DNA of 64,000 nt from Paulownia fortunei. Lineage: Eukaryota; Streptophyta; Magnoliopsida; Lamiales; Paulowniaceae. The translations under genes were made by a program, and so were the position numbers. Within the stretch, counting starts at the first letter, position 1. Each line of letters starts with the position of its first letter. Shown one piece after another: positions 24,239 to 34,900 of this stretch. Under the pieces are notes generated by a model that was not told the origin of the DNA, did no database searches, and saw nothing but the letters and a program-made list of their open reading frames with translations. The stretch lies in contig CM033106.1 of assembly GCA_019321725.1 (NCBI GenBank), positions 27,392,118 through 27,456,117 of the forward strand. Reading direction: 5' to 3'.

Positions 24239-27200
24239 TTATAAAGTGAAAGGCTTTGAGTATATGTCAAACTTTTGAGAAGAGGACAGTAGAGGCTCCT
24301 ACAGACACAAGTAAATAACCATTAATCAAGAAATCTGTAATGATGTTATATTATCCAAAATCAATAAAATAACAAAGGTGTTATTTATCAAAAGAGATCA
24401 ATGATTTATAGTGTAATATATTTACAAGCGATGTACCCTATTTACTCAATATAGAGATGGAACCCACGAAGTAGGGGTATTTATGGAAATAATTTTTTTT
24501 AGATGAGCACAAGTTTTGACACATCCCAAAAGAGGAAAGGGAAAATTCAAATTGAGAGTAAAGCATATGGCAATCTATGCTTAGAGACAGATATTAGATT
24601 GCTTTGCGCCAGATAACCTCTTCTTGAAGGATTGTAAAGAATTGGTGCTTTCTTATTTTTAATTAAAAAAACCATGTGCACACTATCAAGAGCTAAAACA
24701 AGTTAGAGATGAACTTTCAAGGTTTTAGACTACTAAAGAAAAGGCTACTGCTTCTTAGTTCTTAACTTTGACTGCTCTTCATATTCATGACTGGAACAGT
24801 AGTTGGTTAATAGGTCAAGTTGTTCTGACTTGTGTGTTGGGTGTAAGATTTAGCTTTCTTGAAATGAGAGAAAAAAATTCTGCATCTTACGCTGATATAA
24901 TTTTTGGGTTTGGGTTTGAGAAAATGAAATTAATCCTAAACGTGGTCTTTTTATCTTCCTTTTAATAAGTATATACTATCATTGAATTGTTATTTTCAGT
25001 TTCATTCTTCTTTTCCACTGACAGTGTCACACTGTTAAGGATTCCCTTTCAGTTGGTCTCCTAAAGAATTATAGATGTGGAGACTATATTTTACTTTTGC
25101 CTATTGCTAACACTACTCTACTTTGACTGGACATCTGTAAGTTGTGTGGTTATGCTGCTTGATGTTGGAATAAGAACAAGAAATGTATGAAAGCATACCT
25201 GTGATGAGTTGGACTCATTACTATTCAAACCTACTACTTCTCGTGCTGAACTTATCATCTTGTGCATGGCAATAAGTAGATCTCCATAAGTTAATTTTGG
25301 TTCTTGTTCCAAAGTTTTGACAAAGCTGTAAGTTAGGGCACCTGTCGCCGCACCTGTAAAAGCCTGAACAAACATAATGTTATTTAACCTATTTTCATTG
25401 CTATTGTGTGAATTCTGTACTGCCAAGTTACGTTAACTTTAAATCCTACGAGTGGTTGCATGAAGTTGATCTTATATGTTGCGAGATCTTATGCAGTAAA
25501 TTTCTAACCCATTGACACTTAGCATGGAAAAATATTAAGCCCTTAACTCGGAATAACATTTGCTTGCCTTTTTCTAATGTCTGATGTTGAAACAAAATTA
25601 TGAGATGACATGAAGCGATATTTGTTGTCAAATCAACATGGTACATCAAGGGCTAATAGTGCTATTAAATCTTTAAATTTTATGTAAATGAGGGTTGGTG
25701 TAATTTATTAAAATGTTGGTGTAAAAGGTTCCAAAAGTATAAATGGGAAGCTTTATAGACAAAAAAAATATTATGTAACTGTCCACATTACAATGACCAA
25801 AAGAAAGTATTGAATGATTTAGCAGATGCAACACAAACAAATTTTTTGGATGGCAATAATTTGAAAATTCAAGGAATTCCTTTGACAAAGATATTCACAC
25901 AAATGGAGAAAGATCGTCATAATTCCAGAAATCTATATTGAATGGCGAGAAAACCAGAGGGAAGATTCAAATATTTAGATGCATCTAGAACTTGTTCAGT
26001 ATTAGATACTTTAGGTCCAATTTCCCAGCAGTATGACTGTCAATGAGCAGGCATGTATGAAGTATGAGGGGCATAAGCTTGAGTACTTAGTGTTTGCTCT
26101 TACTAAGGCACAAACCAATCAACTCCCTGAGTCTTAAGTGAGAGCTGCTTGGTTTAAATAAAAAATACAATGAATTAATCTAGGAGGAAAGATAGAATAT
26201 GACTACCTACCGTGGTATCTCCAGAGTTTTGATGATCATCACAGGCGCTGATAGAGATTGCACATCCCCCAGCAGTACCTTTGTATGCATATGGAGTACT
26301 GTGATCCTCCCATTTATAATATCCTTCCCTGATTGAATAGGATGAGCTACTTTATGTGATATATAATTGAGGTGATTTCCACAGTTATTAAGTTCATATA
26401 TAGAAACTCTGACCTGTTTATTCTGCAAACATTTGGAAGATCTAGAAATGTTCCACTGAAGCAAGTGTCTATGATGGAAATAAGTGTTGCTCCTTTGGGT
26501 AGGGGCCTAACAATGGTGGCATTAATTTCATCATCTAGTATCTTTCCCTCAGTATCATAGTCAACAGGCACTAAGGATTCATCATATCCATCAAGCTCGT
26601 CTCCATCACGGTCTCTCACTCGTGAGCCATGGCCAGAGTAGAAAAACACCAACGAGTCCCCAGACTGACAACCTTGGACAAGCCAACGCAGGGCAGCTTG
26701 GATATTTTTCTTTGTTGGAATACGGGAGTTGTCCTCTTCTTCTGCAGTGCGTTGTTAAAGTGAAGAATGAGAAACTGGGCATTGGTATATGGTTTGAAGT
26801 TTTCTGCTTTATACCAGGAGCCATAGAGTGGAGCTCTAATTAACTTTTTAGTTGTCTATGCAATCAGGTGCAATCATGAGGACCATTTTGGAATCACAAG
26901 GTATGAAGCTTCTAGATGATTCGCAACATAAGCTTGACGCTGGAATGGATTTTTCCCAATATAATATTAAGATCCTAACTTTCCATATTTCAAAGTTTCA
27001 TAGCTCTGGCCAGTACTCAATCAAATTCAGCTGATTACAACTCTTTGGTGAATGTATATAATTTTTCTAATGTTCCTTGTGTGTTCCAATTACAATACTG
27101 CCAGAATTCTTGCATGCATATATTTATTTAAATTGAACATTAGAATGGCCACTGCTAGGTAAAGCCATTAAGCCAATATGAGATTCAGCCTAGACATCAT

Positions 27201-27727
27201 TTTTCAAAGTTCTTTTCAGAATATAAGTTTGCTCTTATGATTTTTGAACTCCTGCACGTACTTATCATGAAAATAATTATGCATACAATGGTAGTGCAGG
27301 CAATACCTGTTAGCACAAGAATGGAGGAGTGTGGAAACCCAAACGTCTCAACCAAAAGTTTTTTCATGTATAACACATTGTTGATGCTGCCATTAAGACT
27401 CTTGTTGTGTCCCTTGTAGGAAATGCCACACAGAACAGCTCGTTTACGTCCATGAGCAGGAAGAGTATTCTGTGGTTGTCCTTGATAAGCTCTACTCGTG
27501 TTCACTGGTTGGTAACGTCTACCATTAGCTGTATAACCTGGGTTAGTCACATATGTGTTGCTAGACCTGAAATTGACATCACCACCGGGTCCAGATAGAA
27601 GTGAGCTATTATAGTTGCTCTGGAATGTTGTAAAGCGACGACAGGCCGGACAACGTAGGGTTTGTACCTCAAGTGGCACCAGAGACGGCATCCCGCACCA
27701 ACTGCAACTAAGTCTACGACTTGCCAT
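24239..27727 (-). CDS. Type I metacaspase (metacaspase-3-like), array member B
   Basis: Five exons, 27727-27307, 26741-26414, 26328-26211, 25363-25199 and 24298-24239, give 363 residues, all in frame. The LSD1-type finger is CSWCGMPS ... RCPACRR. The p20 part has HGRKRAVLCG, catalytic His in FYSGHGSR, DGDELDGYDE, and catalytic Cys in DTCFSGT, where other family members usually have His after the Cys. The p10-like part has SISACDDHQNSGDTT. The C terminus EPLLSSSQKFDIYSKP is close to the Arabidopsis MC3 ending. The start ATG gives the MASRR terminus shared with A and C. It differs little from C in exons and introns, which marks a recent duplicate. Expected role is that of plant type I metacaspases: a Ca-dependent cysteine protease with an LSD1-type regulatory prodomain. 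Confidence 0.93.
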
Positions 27728-27773
27728 CTCTCTGGTTTCCTATAGTTATTTGGAGTTGAGAGGCAACACATGA

Positions 27774-27780
27774 ATTTATA
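27774..27780 (-). promoter_or_regulatory. Putative TATA box of metacaspase B
   Basis: TATAAAT on the minus strand about 47 bp upstream of the ATG at 27727. The same element occurs at nearly the same distance upstream of C, which supports it. If real, the 5' leader is very short. Confidence 0.45.
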
Positions 27781-27837
27781 TCAGGTGATCTGAATCTACT
27801 GCTGGAGAGCATTTTCTTTAGCACAAGATGCCAGTTT

Positions 27838-28447
27838 TCTATTTTTTTATTCCATGCCAGAGATAGTGTTAGAGAATTAGATTCACATCTTTTTTTCCTT
27901 TTTATGTATTGCGCTGGAGAATTAGATTCATGTGTTTGTTTCCTTTTCACGCAACGCATTTTTTTATAATTAGCTGGCTAGGAGAATAAATCTTATGGAC
28001 TGTCAGTCATTGGATATATGTGAAACCTAAAATAGCTCCAAAGAAAGGAAGATTGTTCTACACATGAAAATAAGTTCGTCATGTGATGACTTCGAACTTT
28101 TTCCAAAATAGTTCTGCTCATATATGAACTGCATTATATTACATTTTTCTATTTTTTTATTCCTTGCCCGAGATAACATTAGAGAATAACATTCATCTTT
28201 ATTTCCTTTTTATATAATGTTAGAGAATTAGATTCACGTCTTTATTTCCTTTTCATGTAACGTGTTTGTGTATTATTAGCTAGCTAGGAGAATAAATCTT
28301 ATGGACTGTAGTCATTGGATATATGTGAATCCTAAAATAGCTCCAAAGAAAGGAAGATTGTTCTACACATGAAAAGAAGTTCATCATGGTACGACTTCAA
28401 ACTTTTACCGAATTAGTTCTGCTCAGATATGAACTGCATTATATTAC
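27838..28447. repeat. Tandem duplication of ~305 bp upstream of metacaspase B
   Basis: The two copies, about 27838-28142 and 28147-28447, share TATTTTTTTATTCC at the start, AGCTCCAAAGAAAGGAAGAT in the middle and ATGAACTGCATTATATTAC at the end. Differences are scattered. Unit 2 upstream of C holds a single copy (about 43795-44055), so this duplication happened in unit 1 only, or one copy was lost from unit 2. Confidence 0.85.
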
Positions 28448-30781
28448 TCTTATTGTTTTTCCATGTTTGATTCCAGGAATCAGAGGAATCCAATGACTTG
28501 CAGGTAGGCCGCTACCCCAAATGAATAGAACTTTTTTCCGAGAGAATCAGATTGTTGGATTAGATTGTGCACCTTATATCTTGTTAGCAAAGAACAAAGT
28601 AATTGTACATCATACAGTTCCAAAGTCCTTTCCACAGTATTACCTAATAGTGCGTTATTTTTCAGGTCTAAAAGTTTATCGAGGGCTCAACCTTTCAGCA
28701 ATTTGAAAGGTCCAGCTCAAGGTGGGGTCTTTTGAGAATAAGAATTCTTTGTGTTTTCGAAAAACGGAATCTTATAATTCTAAGATTTAGATCTAGATTT
28801 AATCCCACTGTGGCACTGACAGGGGTGACCAACTGTAGATGAATTCTTATTTGATCGGGTGTGGTTGGAGGCATATGTACCCGTTTCCTTGGCAAGAAAA
28901 TGCAGCAATTCAGTGTGTCACACATTTTATGCCATACTTATCAGGTTATCACCTTTTTTAGGGAAAGAAAGAATCTTGATTCATTTTTATCCCATGGCCA
29001 AGTCTCCAGTGCCAAGGAAGCTTCACTCTTTTGTTGCATAATTTTGGTTCAAATGGTTCCTAGTGTGACATAACGACATTATATGTGTATTGACCTACAG
29101 TTATCTGTCTATCATGGGAAAGAACAAATTTTTTGTTTTCTCAAAATTTAGTAACATATCTTTTTGGGCTCTGCTTTTCCCATATGCATTTCAAACACAA
29201 TAGGTACAGTGTGGCCAATATTACGTTTTACACGGTGCGCCTGCTTCAAAATGCACTAGTATATGATAGATTCTGTTTCATTACTTGTTCAGACCGTTGA
29301 TTCATGATAGCCCACACCTTTTCAGCTTAAGTAACTTGTTTTGGAGATCCCTTTGTGCTATGCCTTTTCATTTTGAGAGTTATTGAAACAGGTGTACCAT
29401 GTATGTCTTTTTTTACTTATTGCCGTGGCTCTGATACAACCACATGACAAGGGCAGAATCAGCCCATGGGCCATGGGAGGAGGTAGGGGGAAGCTCAATT
29501 TTAAAACGTCCATTTGGATTATCAAGTTGCATCAAGTTTTCCACCAAAGGGGTGGAAATAATTCCATTGAAAAAGACTGTCTTTGCTTTCAGTTGAGTTT
29601 TCACATCTTTACCCTGATCAATGGACAGCAGGTGCTTTTCCAATATGTACATTATATTTCTCCTGATGTTCTCTTATTTCTAGTATCAACTGGATAGAAA
29701 GTTACTTCAACAGTATATTACATTCTGAATCTCAAATAGAAATCAAAAGTTGCCTTGATTTGTGCTGGACAAGCTTGACTTGGTCATGCTTATGAATATG
29801 GCTGGTTAACTCATTGCCTTCTTTTTTGCAGCTTTGCATATTAGTACACTGATGTCTTATTCTTAGTTGTGGCTCTAGGCCATTAGCCGTCTATCATGAA
29901 CAGGTGATTATTAGACTTGATTTTGCAATGCCAATGCTGTGTTCAAGTATTAATGATAGGCCTTCCTGATACCATAGAATCGTTGCACAGCTGTCTTTAA
30001 TGCACTTAAATAGTAGTTTTTAAGGAATTTATTTTGTTGTCAATTGAAACAGAACACATTTTGTGTTGAGTCTCACAGGATATATCTAAAGATCCAAGGA
30101 GCTCCTTTAGTTTAGCAGCTAATGAGTTACCCAGCCTTAAATCTTGCAGAGTTCTTCCCCAGTAGAAGCATAAGAAGCATACTATTGATACTTTGTTTGA
30201 TCCTAAGCATGTAGTGTGAAGGTTTTCTGAAAAAATGATTGTGAATCCTCGTTTGCATCTATCTAGAATTCAAGGAAACATTCTAACCTACTGGTAGAGG
30301 GGCTATCAAGACTTCATGATTCCTTCTATTACTAAGGGAATGGCCGAGTTTACCATACCTTCGGCCCATACGTCACGCGGCCGTAGTACATAGACATGGC
30401 TCTTAGCCTTTCGGAATCCATGCCTTAAAAGGGTGTAGGCCTCTTTGTAGTCATTAAAAGAAGAGATTTAGGGAAAGGGATTGTTCAATGGAAGATGGTC
30501 AGAGGCTTTTGACAGATCTGATTAGACCATGCCAGGTGAAAATTATGGTTTACGTTTGTTGTGTAAAATGCAATTTCTTCTTTTTTAGGTTGCCAATATT
30601 TTTATTTTTTTTTACTTTTCGTTATATGTCGATGTACCATAAATAATTTTAATGTACAAATTTTACTTTGGACATATTTAGTATACATTCAAGTGCATCA
30701 GGACATAGTTTGGACTTTCTTGGGATTAAATGTCATCCTCAAAACAAAAAGAAAAGGTTTAAAGTTACAACATGACATCTT

Positions 30782-31281
30782 TCAGGATGGCAAATGACAT
30801 GTTTGGCAAAACTTTGAGACCTGCGCCACCAATCATCATAACCTTCGAAATATGAAAAAAGTAATATTTTTACCAAATAATCAATTATTTGCAATTATAC
30901 GTGCGTTTCATTTTCGAAAAAATCGTACTTTTAAACAATAATTTTTACTTTTTCTGTACTTCAAGTGTGAAATATGTATTTGTGGTCATACTTATTTTCA
31001 GTTATAATAATATTATATTTATGTGAGTGCATTATTTACATATTTTCCCATATAAACATTAAACGTATCACATAAATATAGGCATATTATATATATATAT
31101 ATATATTTATATATATTATTTGTATTTTTTAGTGGGCAGGTTGGTCAAGACCCGTAACTGATCCCAAATCTGCCCAAATCCCAAACACCAAATCCGATAT
31201 CCACCCCACACTTGTTTATGGACTCAAAACCCGCTGAAACGGGGCGGGTTTAGGTTTGACCTAAAGTCATTGCCACCCCTA
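30782..31281. mobile_element. hAT-like non-autonomous element, copy in duplication unit 2
   Basis: It aligns with the unit 1 copy at both ends: TCAGGATGGCAAATG at the left, and GGGCGGGTTTAGGTTTGACC leading to CATTGCCACCCCTA at the right. It is shorter (about 500 against 645 bp) because part of the GC-rich left end is missing. Flanks CATCTT and CACATACT are weakly alike, as expected for a decayed 8-bp duplication. A TA microsatellite lies at 31087-31108. Confidence 0.55.
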
Positions 31282-31974
31282 CACATACTCCTTTTATCTG
31301 GGTAAACAGAAAATTATAAATGGTATAAAGAAAAGTATAGCAAAAAGGGAATTATCTCGGAACATTTATGGTACCTGTCATGGCTTTTTGTCATTTTTAA
31401 GCATACAGTGATGTGCTGTGCGGAATTGGATTGAAATTCTTTCTCCTCCACCTTCCCCTCGCCACCCCCAACCAGATTTAAGTAATCTTATTCCCAAAAT
31501 ATCTAGGCATCCATCTTTTTTCTGTAATATTGTTAGCATAAATTGATCTCGACTACTTCTATTCTTTGATTATAGAATTTTATTGTTGGTATATGAAAAT
31601 ATTCGACAAGTATGAAATGTGTCCCTAGCATGTTATTTTCTGCCTTCTGGGATGTTGGCCTTTATGTAACTTGTATGTGTTCATTTGTTAACTAGTATTA
31701 AAGGGCAAGACAAATCATGATAATGTGGGTGCATTATGTAAAGCAAAAGGAGTGCGGACATTGATTACATGTCTGCCAAGTTGAACTATAGCAGTAGTAT
31801 CCATGATATTTATCAAACTGAAAATCCAGGTTATTTAAATCATGTTGGACTTGAAGTTTTATAGAACATAGTTTTGCTGAAGGTAATAGAGGAATGCTCA
31901 TAAATTATTCGAAATGGCCAAGCAGTAAATTCTTTGCTTCTTCTAATCAACCTTGGAGATGACAGCCTATATCT

Positions 31975-34900
31975 TTATAAAGTGAAAGGCTTTGAGTATA
32001 TGTCAAACTTGTGAGAAGAGGACAGTAGAGGTTCCTACAGACACAAGTAAATAACCTTTAATCAAGAAAACTGTGATGATGTTATATTATCCAAAACCAA
32101 TAAAACAAGAAATGTGTTATTTATCAGAAGAGATCAATGATTTATAGTGTAATATATTTACAAGCGTATGTACTAATTTATCCCTATTTACTCAATATAG
32201 AGATGGAACCCCTGAAGTAGGGATATCTATGGAAGAATAATTTTATAGATCACTACAAATTTTGAGACATCCCAAAAGAGGAAGGGAACATTCATATTGA
32301 GAGTAAAGCATATGGAAATCTATGCTTAGAGACAGAAATCAGATTGCTTTGCACAGATAACATCTTGAAGGATGGTAAAGAATTGGTGATTTCTTATTCT
32401 TAATTAAAAAAATCATGCGCACGCTATCAAGAGCTAAAACAAGTTAGACTTGAACTTTCAAGGTTTTGAACTCCTAAAGAAAAAGGCTACTGCTTCGTTG
32501 TTCATAACTTTGACTGCTCTTCAGATTCGTGAATGGAACAGTAGTTGGTTAATAGGACAAGTTGTTCTGCCTTGTGTGTTGGATGTAAGATTTAGCTTTC
32601 TTGAAAAGAGGGAGAAATTTTCTGCATCTTATGCTGATATAATTTTTGGGTTTGGGTATCAGAAGATGAAATTAAGCCTAAACATGGTCTTTTTATCTTC
32701 CTTTAAATAAGTATAATATTATTGTATTGTTATTTCTAGTGTCATTCTTCTTTGCCAGTGACAGTGTCACACTGTTAAGGATTCATTTTCAATTAGTCTC
32801 CTAAGAATTATGGATGTTGTTGAAGATTTGAATGCTAGGATTAATTACAGGATCTGATTTGATTGATCACAAGACATGATTTGATCTGATTTGATCACAA
32901 GACATGCTTTGTACAGATTTTTCCGGACTGTTTCAGTTTCCATATTAGAATGTGATCTATAGTGATTTTGCTTCTTTTTTTTTTGCAATTGATTCTGAAA
33001 TTATAGGCATTGGTCAAAAGTTCCTAGAATAGATTGGTTAGAACTGTATATATGTTTGGAGTAGTATATATGTTTGTATATTCTGTTTGATTTTAACAAA
33101 AAATTGCGTAGGGAATTTCTCTATATGGTACCAGAGTGAAATTTGGGTTTTCTTTGTTTCCGACCTTCTTTGTGCTAAGTTTCTCATTCCAGCCTCTAAA
33201 ACATCTAGTATTTCGTCCTTTTGCTTCTATTTTCCTTTCCACCATGTTTGAAATAACTGAAACTACCTCAAAAGAATTTGTTGTCATGAACTTGAAAACC
33301 AAGTGAGTCATGGAAAACTCCAAAATCTGCAGGCTTCAGGAAGAAATTACCTAAAGTGGTCACAGATTGTGAAGACCTTCTTGAAAGGAAAAGGAAAAAT
33401 CAACCACTTAATAGGTACGCCCCTCAGAGTCCTGAAGATCCAAAGTTTACACTTTGGGATGAAGAAGACTCCCTGATTATGTCATGGCTTTGGAACTCTA
33501 TGATGTTGGGCATGTGTGGGCATTATATGTTCCTGAAACGGCTAAATAAATCTGGGAGGCCGTGAGACAAGCTATTCAAAGATCAAAGATGCTGCCCTCA
33601 TCTACGAAATCAAGATAAAACTCTCAACAACCAAACAAGGTCATTGAATATTACAACATAATGAAAGGTTTTTGGTTAGAGTTGGATTACTATCTAGATT
33701 TCAAGATGAAATATAGTAAAGATACTGTAACACTCAAACAATATGTGGAAAGAGAAAGGATCTTTGAGTTTCTTGCAGGCCTTAATGTAGAATTTGATCA
33801 TGATCGGGTTCAAATCCTTGAAAAAAAGATCTTGTCGTACCTTAATGAAGCCTTCTCCTTAGTTAGGGTTGAAGAAAGGAAAAATAGTTATGTTAGAAGT
33901 GCCAAACTCAGAATGATTAGTGATGGTAGCGTTGGTACCATGGAAGAAAAAATCCAAGGTGAAGGTTTGGTTGCTGTCAAATATGTCAAGAATTATGGAC
34001 AAAAAAAACTCTCACAAGAACAACCTATGGTGTACCTATTGCAAAAAGAAGGGACTTACCAAATAAAATTATTGGAAACTTTATGGAAAACCTCAAGGCA
34101 CGAGCCTTGGTGGAGGATATAAGGGAAACCAATCAAAGGGACAAACATATCATATCATATCAATAGTGAGGTTTCAACCCGTGAAGATGGTCACACTGAG
34201 GAATGAGGACTCAACCAAGAGAAAATTAAGAGGCAGAGAAATTTCCTTAACTTACTTGAGAGCCTTCTGGATCATGCTCTCTTGCCAAAAATGGTAAATC
34301 TTTTCATTTTTATATTTTTAATACCTCAAATAAATCTCTCTCTAATACATTGGTCATAGACTCAGTTGCAACAAATCACATGACACACTCTGCCTATTTC
34401 ATTTATCACTTACCAGTCATGTCCTAGCAGTAAGAAAATCAAATTTGCTGATGGTCAACTTACTGTCGATTCATAAAATAACTCTGATCATAACTGCCAT
34501 GTTGTTTTCTTTGCTAATCACCAAACTACAGGAAAATGATGGGCAAACAAGAGTGAAAGACGGGTTGTACCTACTTGAAAACAAGAGTGGGTGTAGTGTT
34601 CCTTCGTGTCTTTCTTTTATTTTTGTCAAATCAAATAAAGATGATATCTGGAATCATCATCATCGTTTAGGACATCCATCATTTTAGACTCTAAAAAGAA
34701 TATTTTTCTTCTTTATTTAGAAATATTGATGCCAAACATTTCCATTGTGAGATTTGTGAGTTTGCAAAGTGCTATATAGAATGCCTATTCCTTTGAGTAA
34801 TACAAGATCATTATCTCAATTTGTTTTAATTCATTTTGATATTTAGGGACCTTCATAAATTCCTAATATTTCAAGGGCTAAAGGGTTTGTGACATTTATT

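Larger units (their letters stand above)
21770..29500. repeat. Segmental tandem duplication, copy 1 (contains metacaspase B)
   Basis: Parallel sequence runs through both units: AAGGGGTGGAAATAA at ~21808 and ~29549, the long matching stretch 23640-24960 against 31360-32700, the whole B gene against the C gene, and upstream DNA 27730-29500 against 43690-45350. The right edge is marked by CAAGGGCAGAATCA at ~29447, matching ~45303. Edges are judged by eye to within some tens of bases. Copy 1 is about 7.7 kb and lacks the two large insertions of copy 2. Confidence 0.85.
27728..31974. other. Intergenic region between metacaspases B and C, containing the duplication junction
   Basis: It contains the B promoter, a 305-bp tandem duplication (27838-28447), the right end of duplication copy 1 (to ~29500), the left end of copy 2 and a hAT-like element (30782-31281). 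Frames that stay open here, such as 28695-28925, are not protein-like and no gene is called. Confidence 0.6.

Noticed and set aside
28695..28925. Minus-strand open frame sharing LRIIR, ILILKRPHL and LDLSNC with 44296-44487 in the other duplication unit
   Set aside because: The similarity follows from the segmental duplication itself. The frame diverges at its N-terminal half, no start or splice context supports it, and composition is not protein-like.
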